Positions 54,573-62,134 of a stretch of 64,000 nucleotides of DNA are shown piece by piece. This DNA is from Bacteroidales bacterium. GTDB lineage: Bacteria > Bacteroidota > Bacteroidia > Bacteroidales > UBA932. The notes below the pieces were generated by a model. It did not search any database and was not told the DNA's origin. It saw nothing but the letters and a program-made list of their open reading frames with translations. The translations under genes were made by a program, and so were the position numbers. The stretch spans positions 83,373 through 147,372 of the forward strand of contig JAGCVS010000005.1 in NCBI GenBank assembly GCA_017962235.1, given 5' to 3'. Within the stretch, counting starts at the first letter, position 1. Each line of letters starts with the position of its first letter.

Positions 54573-54583
54573 CCATATATTTG
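54553..54583 (+). promoter_or_regulatory. Promoter of tRNA-Thr, overlapping the end of the tlpA-like gene
   Basis: TTG (54553-54555) is followed after 20 bases by TATATTTG (54576-54583), 10 bases before the tRNA 5' end. It begins within the last codons of the preceding gene, whose stop is at 54570-54572. Confidence 0.78.
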
Positions 54584-54593
54584 CACCCTCAAA

Positions 54594-54666
54594 GCCTTTT
54601 TAGCTCAGTCGGTAGAGCAGCTCATTCGTAATGAGCAGGTCGCGGGTTCGAGTCCCGTGAAAGGCT
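54594..54666 (+). tRNA. tRNA-Thr (anticodon CGT)
   Basis: The acceptor GCCTTTT pairs with GAAAGGC (last pair T-G), the D-arm TAGCTCAGTCGGTAGAGCA, the anticodon loop TTCGTAA (anticodon CGT) and the T-arm GGTTCGAGTCC are standard. The discriminator is T at 54666; CCA is not encoded. Confidence 0.95.
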
Positions 54667-54715
54667 CACGGAAAAAGGTGGCTTAGGCCGCCTTTTTTCG
54701 TGAGCCTTTCACGGG
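54654..54715 (+). terminator. Long terminator hairpin folding back on the tRNA-Thr 3' end
   Basis: Positions 54654-54682 (29 bases) can pair with 54687-54715 over the loop TTAG. The inner part is a normal terminator stem (AAAAAGGTGGC with GCCGCCTTTTT). The outer 17 bases, perfect pairs, are the T-stem and acceptor 3' strand of the tRNA against an inverted copy at 54699-54715. Confidence 0.75.
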
Positions 54716-54722
54716 TTTTCAT

Positions 54723-54730
54723 TATCTTTG
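54723..54730 (+). promoter_or_regulatory. Possible -7 element for the PPC-domain gene
   Basis: TATCTTTG matches TAnnTTTG and lies 20 bases before the ATG at 54751. No TTG or TTTG is at the right distance upstream. Confidence 0.4.
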
Positions 54731-54750
54731 GATGTCTAAATAGTGTCAAT

Positions 54751-55179
54751 ATGTACAAATACAAAGAGACTTCAGATAACAGGTACATCCTGAGTGTGGA
54801 CAATCATACTGAGATAAGCGAGGCGCTGGCGGCGTTCTGCAGGGAGAAGGACGTGCGCAGCGGCGTGGTGGGCGGCATAGCCGCCATTTCGCAGGCCACC
54901 TTCCGCTTTCTGAACCCCGCCACAAAGAAGTATGTAGACAAAACCTTTGACGAGCAGATGGAGATTACATGCCTTGCCGGCAACATTTCCCGCAAGGATG
55001 GCGAGCCGTATCTGCACCTGCATGTGACCGCCAGCCGGCGCGACTACACATGCGTTGGCGGCCACCTTCTTACCGCCCGTGTGAACGGCGCCTGCGAGCT
55101 CTTTGTAGAGGATTACGGACTGGACGGCGTGGGCCGCAAATTCGACCCCGAAACGGGCCTGAATCTTTACGAACTGTAA
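54751..55179 (+). CDS. PPC (DUF296) domain protein
   Basis: The 142-residue product (ATG at 54751) is a single PPC/DUF296 domain, with RYILSVDNHTEISEALAAFCREKDVRSGVVGGIAAISQATFRF and the putative metal-site stretch EPYLHLHVTASRRD (three His in the pattern HLHxH-like). The domain is found in plant AT-hook proteins, and in bacteria as a free-standing trimer of unknown role. It is the only gene between tRNA-Thr and the carbohydrate operon. Confidence 0.85.
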   Translation: MYKYKETSDNRYILSVDNHTEISEALAAFCREKDVRSGVVGGIAAISQATFRFLNPATKKYVDKTFDEQMEITCLAGNISRKDGEPYLHLHVTASRRDYTCVGGHLLTARVNGACELFVEDYGLDGVGRKFDPETGLNLYEL

Positions 55180-55200
55180 CCGTTAATACTGGATTTTGTT

Positions 55201-55208
55201 TATCTTTG
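55201..55208 (+). promoter_or_regulatory. Possible -7 element for the carbohydrate operon
   Basis: TATCTTTG matches TAnnTTTG in the 68-base gap upstream of the MFS gene. No -33 box is at the right spacing. A hairpin CCGCA-CAAA-TGCGG lies between it and the ATG at 55248. Confidence 0.4.
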
Positions 55209-55247
55209 GAGTCGGATTCCGCACAAATGCGGGCTTCCGTTTCTTAG

Positions 55248-56522
55248 ATGGAGAAAACCAATTCCAGCCTTCAGCAAAAACCCACCGGATACGCCTGGTT
55301 AGTTGTTGCCATCCTCTTTGTTGCCGCCGCCTTGAATCAGTTGGACCGCTCCATGGTAGCTACCATGCGGCTCTCCATCCGCGAGGCCATCCCCATGACA
55401 GACAAGCAGTATGGACTCCTTTTCTCGTCACTCCTCTGGGCATACGGCATCACCAATCCCATCGCCGGCTTTCTGGCAGACAAGTTCAGCCGAGTTAAGG
55501 TAATTATTCTCAGCCTGCTGTCGTGGTCGGTAATCACTTGGCTCACATCCCGCGTGGTTACTTACGAGCAGCTGCTTGCCTGCCGCATCGCTTTGGGCAT
55601 AAGCGAGGCCTGCTACCTCCCCGCAGCACTGGCACTCATCATGGATTATCACAAGGGGCGGACGCAGTCCCGGGCCACGGGCTTCCACATGTCTGGTCTG
55701 GTGCTGGGCGGCAGCCTGGGCTTTCTGGGGTCGCATCTGGCCACCGTGCATCAGGACTGGAGCTATGCATTCTGGCTCTTTGGAATCGTGGGCATAGCTT
55801 ATACCGTCTTCGCCTTCTTTACCCTTAAAGAGGCTCCCAAGGAACCCCAGCCTGCTGAGGCGGTTGAAAAACCTGCTGAAGAAAAGGCCTCATTTGGAGA
55901 GGCGTTCAAGCACCTGTTTACCAATCCGTCATTCATTTACCTTTCGATATTCTGGGGCATTGTGGGCATTCTGGCCCAGGTAGAGGGCTCCTGGCTGCCC
56001 ACCTACTATCAGGAGGCGTTCCACCTGCCCGAGACCAAGGCTGGCCTGCTGGCCACTCTTTTCCTGAATCCCTGGCAGATAGTGGGACTTCTGCTTGGCG
56101 GCTGGATTGCAGACCGCTGGAGCAAGACCAACAAATATGCCCGCATCAACATACCCATCATTGGCATCTGCATAGCCGCACCAGCCGCATTCTTTGCCGG
56201 TTATTCAATAGTGCTTTGGATGGCGGTAGGCTTCATGGTGGTTTACGGCATCAGCCGTATGTTTGTGGATACCAACCTGATGCCCATTATTGTCGCCACC
56301 ACCGATAAGCGCTACCGCGCCACCGCATACGGCATGATGAACATGTTCACCACTGTTATCGGTGGTCTGGGTGTATATGTAATCGGCATCCTGCGCGACC
56401 ACAGCGTGGATATGCGCCTGATACTCCAGGTTACCAGCCTCACCGCTCTTGCCAGCGTGGTATTCCTTATATTAATCAAGCGAAGTGTAAAGAAGAAGGA
56501 TACACAGAATAATACGTTATAA
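55248..56522 (+). CDS. MFS transporter (ACS/organic anion type)
   Basis: The 424-residue protein has 12 membrane helices with the segment LNQLDRSMVATMRLSIREAIPMTDKQYGLLFSSLLWAYGITNPIAGFLADKFSRVKVI at the N-terminal half, as in the anion:cation symporter family (hexuronate and galactarate transporters). A cytoplasmic loop carries LKEAPKEPQPAEAVEKPAEEK. It is the first gene of the carbohydrate operon and probably imports its sugar or sugar acid. The leader before the aldolase gene begins in its stop codon. Confidence 0.85.
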   Translation: MEKTNSSLQQKPTGYAWLVVAILFVAAALNQLDRSMVATMRLSIREAIPMTDKQYGLLFSSLLWAYGITNPIAGFLADKFSRVKVIILSLLSWSVITWLTSRVVTYEQLLACRIALGISEACYLPAALALIMDYHKGRTQSRATGFHMSGLVLGGSLGFLGSHLATVHQDWSYAFWLFGIVGIAYTVFAFFTLKEAPKEPQPAEAVEKPAEEKASFGEAFKHLFTNPSFIYLSIFWGIVGILAQVEGSWLPTYYQEAFHLPETKAGLLATLFLNPWQIVGLLLGGWIADRWSKTNKYARINIPIIGICIAAPAAFFAGYSIVLWMAVGFMVVYGISRMFVDTNLMPIIVATTDKRYRATAYGMMNMFTTVIGGLGVYVIGILRDHSVDMRLILQVTSLTALASVVFLILIKRSVKKKDTQNNTL

Positions 56523-56608
56523 AAAAAGAATGTGCGTCAGGAAAAGTTTCGCAAGTTGTCCTAACGTGCATATTAAGTAACAAAGCAGAACTTGCGAAAC
56601 TTGTGTAT
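56515..56608 (+). promoter_or_regulatory. Pseudoknot-like leader before the aldolase gene (copy 2 of a duplicated element)
   Basis: After CGTTATAA (56515-56522, which includes the MFS stop codon), an outer stem ATGTGCGT (56530-56537)/ACGTGCAT (56564-56571), with two G-U type pairs, and an inner stem AGGA (56539-56542)/TCCT (56559-56562) expose a loop whose 14 bases 56544-56557 are fully complementary to 56589-56602. The second strand ends six bases before the ATG at 56609, as in the pyrB copy. The two copies share the left outer stem, the core of the loop and the spacing, and differ in paired bases that still pair. Confidence 0.72.
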
Positions 56609-57394
56609 ATGGTAGATAATATGCGTAAGAGCCGAGTGCTCGAAAAAATGAGAGCGGGACAGGTTGCCACCTGCTTCAAGTTGAACATGACCGGTATGGA
56701 GGTCGCAGAGATTGCCGCACTCAGCGGCTTTGACTGCCTCTGGCTGGACCGCGAGCACTGCGTGAACGGCTGGCAGGATATCAAGGCGCAGATTCTGGCT
56801 GCCAAGGCCTATGGCGCCGACACCATGGTACGCGTTTCCCGCGGCCCTTACAGCAACCTTATCAAACCCTTTGAGATGGATGCCACCGGCATCATGGTGC
56901 CGCACGTAATGAACCTCAAAGAGGCCAAGGAGATAGTCTATTACACCAAGTTCCACCCTGTGGGCAGGCGCCCTATAGACGGCGGTAATGCCGATGGCGC
57001 ATACTGCCTACTGGACGGTGCCAAATACATGCAGCAGGCCAACGAGCAGCGCTTCACGGTGCTGCAGATAGAGGATCCCGAGCCGCTGGAAGAGCTGGAA
57101 GAGATTGCTGCACTGCCCGGATTCGACATGTTGTTCTTTGGCCCGGCAGATTTCAGCCAGGGCATCGGCGACCCGCTCAACTTTGGCAACCCGCTTCTGA
57201 AAGAGACCCGCAAACGCGTGGCGGAGATGGCACACAAGTATGGCAAGTTTGCCGGCACCACCGGCGGCGTGCAGGGCGCAGCGGAACTCATCGATATGGG
57301 CTATAACTTTATCAGCATGGGTGCCGATGTGGTTGGTGTGGGTGCTTATTGCGCACAGATCCTTGAAGATTACCACAAGTTGACAGGAAGATAG
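56609..57394 (+). CDS. HpcH/HpaI-type aldolase
   Basis: The 261-residue TIM-barrel protein is a class II aldolase of the HpcH/HpaI (2-dehydro-3-deoxy-glucarate aldolase) family: GFDCLWLDREH, VRVSRGPYSNLIKPFEMDATGIMVPHVMN (loop with the substrate Arg), TVLQIEDPEPLEELEEIAALPGFDMLFFGPADFSQGIG (Glu and Asp metal ligands). The ATG at 56609 is used because its distance to the leader equals that at pyrB; a second ATG is at 56621. It should cleave a 2-keto-3-deoxy acid to pyruvate and an aldehyde, in the pathway of the unknown carbohydrate handled by this operon. Confidence 0.9.
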   Translation: MVDNMRKSRVLEKMRAGQVATCFKLNMTGMEVAEIAALSGFDCLWLDREHCVNGWQDIKAQILAAKAYGADTMVRVSRGPYSNLIKPFEMDATGIMVPHVMNLKEAKEIVYYTKFHPVGRRPIDGGNADGAYCLLDGAKYMQQANEQRFTVLQIEDPEPLEELEEIAALPGFDMLFFGPADFSQGIGDPLNFGNPLLKETRKRVAEMAHKYGKFAGTTGGVQGAAELIDMGYNFISMGADVVGVGAYCAQILEDYHKLTGR

Positions 57395-57401
57395 TTTTCA
57401 G

Positions 57402-58547
57402 ATGAAAGCTCTAAAAGGAAGAATCGTTACAGAAACCGCGATTGTAAACGGTTATCTGGTGCTGGACGGCGGCAGGATAGCCGCAGTGACAGAAGAAAAG
57501 CCGCAGTGTGAAACAGTAGATTGTTCCAACAGTTATATCGTCCCCGGATTTATAGACATGCACATCCACGGAGTGCACGACTATCTGGTGGACAACGGGC
57601 CTGAAGCGCTGGCCGGCATGTGCCATACGCTGCCGCGTTACGGTGTGACCAGCTTCCTCCCCACAGTATCCCCCAGCCCGATGGGAAAGGATTCCGCCTT
57701 TCTGAAGACCCTGTCGGCCACCAGTCCGGAAGGTACCAATATCCTCGGATTCCATCTGGAAGGGCCCTTCCTGGCCCTCACCGGCGCCTTCAATAAAGAT
57801 GCGATAACCGGCGGCGGCGCGGAGAGGGTGCGCGCCCTGATAGAGGCGGCCAAGCCCTATAAATGCATCTTCAGCATTTCTCCCGATGTGGACGGCATCT
57901 TTGACCTGATACCGATTATGGCGGGGTGCGACACCCCCGTATTCATGACTCATACAGCCGCAAACGTAGAGCAGGCTCAGCGGGCAATTGAGCTTGGCGC
58001 CCGTCACTGCACCCATTTCTACGACGTATTCCCCTGCCCTCCCGTATCAGAACCGGGCGTACGCCCTTCCGGCATAGTGGAGGCGGTGATGGCCGACCCC
58101 CGCGTGAGCGTCGATTTTATTCTGGACGGCGTTCACGTAGACCCCATCGCCGTAAAGATGGCTCTGGTATGCAAGCCCGGCAAGGTTTGTATGATTACCG
58201 ACGCCAATGTGGGAGCCGGATTTGAGCCCGGCACTTACACGTTTGGCAATATGGGCGACATTTGCTTTGACTATCCGGGCGCGCCCGCCCGCAGTGTGAA
58301 AGACCATACGCTGGCCGGCAGCGGACTCACCCTTGACGCCGCCTTGCGCAATGCAATCAAGTTCCTGGGCATCGACCTGATTGAGGCCAGCAAGCTGCTC
58401 AGCTACAATCCCGCCAAAGTGCTTCATGCAGAGAAGCAGAAGGGTCTGCTGGCCGCAGGCTATGATGCAGACTTCGTGATTATGGACGGCGACCTGCAGG
58501 TTCAGAGCACCTGGATAGGTGGAAAAGAATATTATAAAAAACAATAA
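57402..58547 (+). CDS. NagA-like N-acetylhexosamine-6-phosphate deacetylase
   Basis: The 381-residue amidohydrolase has the metal/substrate motifs of NagA: FIDMHIHGVHD, FHLEGPFLAL (Glu ligand), THTAANVEQA, GARHCTHFYD and the catalytic Asp in ITDANVGAG. The segment after the second His (HFYDVFPCPP) departs from the usual HLYNAM form, so substrate preference may differ. It would remove an acetyl group from a phosphorylated amino sugar. It lies 7 bases after the aldolase and 11 bases before the NagB-like gene. Confidence 0.87.
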   Translation: MKALKGRIVTETAIVNGYLVLDGGRIAAVTEEKPQCETVDCSNSYIVPGFIDMHIHGVHDYLVDNGPEALAGMCHTLPRYGVTSFLPTVSPSPMGKDSAFLKTLSATSPEGTNILGFHLEGPFLALTGAFNKDAITGGGAERVRALIEAAKPYKCIFSISPDVDGIFDLIPIMAGCDTPVFMTHTAANVEQAQRAIELGARHCTHFYDVFPCPPVSEPGVRPSGIVEAVMADPRVSVDFILDGVHVDPIAVKMALVCKPGKVCMITDANVGAGFEPGTYTFGNMGDICFDYPGAPARSVKDHTLAGSGLTLDAALRNAIKFLGIDLIEASKLLSYNPAKVLHAEKQKGLLAAGYDADFVIMDGDLQVQSTWIGGKEYYKKQ

Positions 58548-58558
58548 AATAAACAGTT

Positions 58559-59494
58559 ATGTCAGAGAAATTTACATACTTGCCCTCGCAGTGGGTTCCC
58601 TTCAGGGATAAAGAGGTGATAGACCGCGTGGCGGCCATCAAGCGTGAAGATATGGAGAAGCACCCCAACCCCGACTACAAGATTCGCGTGGTGCCCGACG
58701 CTTCTGTGGAGCACTATATGATTGAGGATATGGTCCGCCGTCTCAAAGAGTCTTCCGACACCGGCAAAAAGGTGGTGATGATTCTCCCCAACCCCGTGAC
58801 CACCTACCGCTATGTGGCCCGTATGTGCAACGCACTCAATATTGACTGCCACAACCTGTATGCGTTCGCTATGGACGAATATGCAGATCAGGACGGCAAC
58901 ATCGCTCCGGAAGACTGGGAGTGCGGCTTTACCTACGCCATGCTGCACAACTTCTATTATGAGCTGGATCCCAAACTCCGCCCTGAGCGCAGCCACTTCA
59001 CCGGCTTCACTAACAAGAACATCAACGACTACAGCAAGATGATTGAGGATATGGGCGGCGCCGACATAGTTTATGCAGGACCCGGCTGGACCGGCCACCT
59101 GGCATTCATCGAGCCCGACGCACCCGAGTTCCAGGGCGACCTGGAAGAATGGAAGCAGATGGGCGCGCGCGTGTGCACCTTGAGCCCCTTCACTCTGGCT
59201 CAGAACTCTCTGCACGGCGCTTTCGGCCTTAGCGGCAACCTGGCCGCAGTGCCGCCTAAAGCTGCCACCATCGGCCCGCGCGACGTGCTTGCAGCAAAAT
59301 ACCGCAACGACACCCACGCCATCACAATTCACGGCACTTCATCTGCATGGCAGCGCTTCACCACCCGTCTGGTGCTGCACGGCCCTGTGAGCCCCCGCAT
59401 TCCCGAGAGCATTATGCAGACGGTTCCCACATCTGTATTTGTTTCTGAGACAATTGCAAAGAACATAGAGCCCGACTGGGTTAACGAGTATTAA
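58559..59494 (+). CDS. NagB-like glucosamine-6-phosphate deaminase/isomerase homologue
   Basis: The 311-residue protein has the NagB fold: Asp106 in FAMDEY is the general-base aspartate, and GPGWTGHLAFIEP (174-186) is the catalytic loop with His180 and Glu185. The position that is Asp in the GxGxDGHIAFNEP consensus is Thr178 here, so one member of the Asp-His-Glu catalytic group is missing. The enzyme may act on a different sugar phosphate or only isomerise. It lies between the NagA-like gene and the ceramidase-like gene, one base from the latter. Confidence 0.8.
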   Translation: MSEKFTYLPSQWVPFRDKEVIDRVAAIKREDMEKHPNPDYKIRVVPDASVEHYMIEDMVRRLKESSDTGKKVVMILPNPVTTYRYVARMCNALNIDCHNLYAFAMDEYADQDGNIAPEDWECGFTYAMLHNFYYELDPKLRPERSHFTGFTNKNINDYSKMIEDMGGADIVYAGPGWTGHLAFIEPDAPEFQGDLEEWKQMGARVCTLSPFTLAQNSLHGAFGLSGNLAAVPPKAATIGPRDVLAAKYRNDTHAITIHGTSSAWQRFTTRLVLHGPVSPRIPESIMQTVPTSVFVSETIAKNIEPDWVNEY

Positions 59495-59495
59495 T

Positions 59496-60824
59496 ATGGC
59501 AAGCGAAATGTTGAAAGCGGGTGCAGCGATAGAGGAGATCACCCCGTCCAACTCGCAATTTCTTTACGGTTATCCATATGTAGAGCGCATGAGCACCGGG
59601 TCGCACGACCCGCTGACAACCACCGCGCTGTTTATTGACAACGGAGAGCGGCAGGTGATGTTCATAGCCAACGACATTCTCTACCTGAACAAGGTTTCCG
59701 TGGCAAATATCCGTAACGGTGTCAATGCCGCTACCGGAGTACCTCAGGCCAACATAATGATCTCCACCACCCATACCCATTCGGCTCCCGTGCCGTTCGA
59801 CGTGATTATCAGCCGCAACGACAAGGTGGTGCCGCCGGTGGATATGGAGTATATCCATTTTGTGGAGCAGCAGGCCATAAAGGCTGGCATCCGGGCCTTT
59901 GAGGCAGCCCGCCCGGCAGAACTTGGATATGTAATGGGCGACGCCACAGGCCTTGGCACCAACCGCCACGACCCAGCCGGGCCCAAGGATATGCAGGTAC
60001 CCACTATGCTGGTGCGCGGCTTGGACGGCAAGTACATCGCCGCAATGATGGTGGTGTGCATGCACCCCACAGTGCTGCACGAAGATTCCAAGCTCTGCTC
60101 TTCCGACTTCCCGCACTATACCCGTGAGCTGCTGCGCAAGGAACTTCTGGGCGAAGGATGCCCCGTGGCATACTTTACCGGCACCTCCGGAGACCAGAGC
60201 CCGCGTCACGTGACCCATGGGAACAACTTCTCCGAGGCACAGCGTTTGGGCGAGATAGTGGCCGCTTCTGTGATTGCCGAGGCTGCCAAAGGTGTTGTTT
60301 TCAGCCGCAGCCTTCCCGTGAAGGTGGCCGGCACCCTGCTGAATCTGCCTCACCGCGAGTTCCCTTCCATGGAATGGGCCCTGGCCAACCGTGACCGTGC
60401 AAAAGCCCATTTCGAGGCGCTTAAGGCCGACCCCACGGCAGACAAACGCGAAACCCGCACCGCAGAGGTGGACTGGTTTGGCAGCGAAGAGGCGCTGTTG
60501 CTCTCTACCCTGGCTCACAACAACGAACTGGGCGACGTGTATGCAAGCTGCCTTCCTGCAGAGATACAGGTGATTAAAGTTGGCGACTTCTGCTTTGCAG
60601 CCTGGCCGGGCGAGATCTTTGTGGAGTTCGGTCTCTGGCTCAAACAGGCCTGCAAGAACGTCTCGCTCATAGGGTACGCCAACGGCGACCTGCAGGGCTA
60701 CGTTGTGACCCGCGAGGCCGTAGAAAAGAGATACTACGAATCCGGCAACTCGTTCTTTGACGTTTCTGCCGGATATACAATGCTTGAAGAAACCAAGAAG
60801 CTTATAGAAAACCTTAGCGAATGA
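59496..60824 (+). CDS. Neutral/alkaline ceramidase-domain-like hydrolase
   Basis: The 442-residue protein is soluble and without a signal peptide. It resembles the N-terminal domain of neutral/alkaline non-lysosomal ceramidases, with the metal-binding motif STTHTHSAPVP (90-100) and later DQSPRHVTHGNN. In Bacteroidota and Planctomycetota such cytoplasmic proteins often occur in carbohydrate clusters and may act on sugar derivatives. The ATG lies one base after the NagB-like stop and its own stop overlaps the kinase start (ATGA). Confidence 0.75.
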   Translation: MASEMLKAGAAIEEITPSNSQFLYGYPYVERMSTGSHDPLTTTALFIDNGERQVMFIANDILYLNKVSVANIRNGVNAATGVPQANIMISTTHTHSAPVPFDVIISRNDKVVPPVDMEYIHFVEQQAIKAGIRAFEAARPAELGYVMGDATGLGTNRHDPAGPKDMQVPTMLVRGLDGKYIAAMMVVCMHPTVLHEDSKLCSSDFPHYTRELLRKELLGEGCPVAYFTGTSGDQSPRHVTHGNNFSEAQRLGEIVAASVIAEAAKGVVFSRSLPVKVAGTLLNLPHREFPSMEWALANRDRAKAHFEALKADPTADKRETRTAEVDWFGSEEALLLSTLAHNNELGDVYASCLPAEIQVIKVGDFCFAAWPGEIFVEFGLWLKQACKNVSLIGYANGDLQGYVVTREAVEKRYYESGNSFFDVSAGYTMLEETKKLIENLSE

Positions 60825-62134
60825 GCCGATTCCTGGGCATAGATCTTGGGACCTCATACTTCAAGGCGGGCATTTACGATGATGCCGGCAGCCTGCGTGG
60901 TCTGGGTCGCGAAGCTGTGCCCAAGGTTTCTGACGGCGAAAGGTGTGAACTGCATGCAGACGATTTCTGGCGGGCACTTCGCGCTGCCGTAACTGCCGCT
61001 CTTGCAGAAGCGGGCATCCCGGCATCGGCGCTTGACGGCATCAGTTATTCTTCTCAGGCCAACAGTTTTATCCTGCTGGACGACTCCGGAAACCCGCTTA
61101 CTCCGCTGGTGCTCTGGCCCGACGGCCGCGCCGCCAGGGGCTGTGCCCCTCTGGCGCAGCTTGCAAGCAAGTCCGACTTCATGGAGAAGACCGGCATCGG
61201 CATTGTGCCCAACGGTGAGTTCATGCTTGCCAAACTGGATTGGTTCCGCGTCAATCGCCCGGAAATCTGGAGCAGGACGGCATCGGTGATGACCATCTCA
61301 GATTACCTTGTCTTTGCCCTTACAGGCCGCAAGGCGGGCGATCTGAGCACCGCCTCCATGACTGCGCTGCTGGACGTGCGGCAGGACCACTGGTGGCCGG
61401 AAGCGCTGGAAAGCTTCGGCCTGAAAGCGAATATGCTGTCTGAACCCATTCCCATCGGCACTTTGGCCGGCCATGTGACAGCCGATGGTGCTGCACTTGC
61501 CGGTCTGTCAAAAGGAACTCCGGTTTATGTCGGTGCCCTGGATCACTACGCAGTTGCAATCGGAGCCGGCGTAACTGCCGGCCATCGCATAAGCGAATCC
61601 ACCGGCACAGTGCTGGCCTGCGTGGGTTATCGTGAGGGATACGCGCCCCGCGAGGGGGTCATCACAGCCGCAGGCCCGTATGCCGGACATTTCTTCCAGC
61701 TGGCGTTCGACGGCAACGGCGCCACCGCCGTTGAGTGGTACCAGAAGCATTACGCTCCAGAGCAGACCATTGCTCAGCTTGAAGAGGCCGCAAGAAAGGT
61801 TACCGCAGGCTGTGACGGGTTAACCGCCCTTCCTCAGAGCGACAGCTATCCCGGTCTTTCCGGGTTCCGAAACATCCGCCCGGAGCATACTCCCGCCCAT
61901 TTCCTGCGCGCCATATTCGAATCTACCGCAAGGACTCTGGTGCAGCTGGTTGACAGACTGGATCCTGAAAAACAGGTCGGCGAGATGATTCCTTCCGGCG
62001 GCGGAGCCCGCAACCCGCTCTGGCTGCAAATTAAAGCCGATATGCTGCAGAGGACCTATATCCCCCAGCCCACCGGCGAACTGGCCACCAAAGGGGCCGC
62101 CATGATTTGTAAAATACAAAATCCACAGATATGA
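60821..62134 (+). CDS. FGGY-family carbohydrate kinase
   Basis: The 437-residue kinase has the N-terminal phosphate loop GIDLGTSYFKAGIYDD (6-21), a central ISYSSQANSFILLD and the C-terminal FGGY signature PSGGGARNPLWLQIKADML. It is of the xylulokinase/gluconokinase type and likely phosphorylates a ketose, polyol or sugar acid. It overlaps both neighbours by four bases, so the three are translationally coupled. Confidence 0.88.
   Translation: MSRFLGIDLGTSYFKAGIYDDAGSLRGLGREAVPKVSDGERCELHADDFWRALRAAVTAALAEAGIPASALDGISYSSQANSFILLDDSGNPLTPLVLWPDGRAARGCAPLAQLASKSDFMEKTGIGIVPNGEFMLAKLDWFRVNRPEIWSRTASVMTISDYLVFALTGRKAGDLSTASMTALLDVRQDHWWPEALESFGLKANMLSEPIPIGTLAGHVTADGAALAGLSKGTPVYVGALDHYAVAIGAGVTAGHRISESTGTVLACVGYREGYAPREGVITAAGPYAGHFFQLAFDGNGATAVEWYQKHYAPEQTIAQLEEAARKVTAGCDGLTALPQSDSYPGLSGFRNIRPEHTPAHFLRAIFESTARTLVQLVDRLDPEKQVGEMIPSGGGARNPLWLQIKADMLQRTYIPQPTGELATKGAAMICKIQNPQI

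Noticed and set aside
59481..60857. Minus-strand frame (458 codons) opposite the ceramidase-like gene
   Set aside because: The plus-strand gene is coupled by overlap to its neighbours and matches a family; the antisense product does not.
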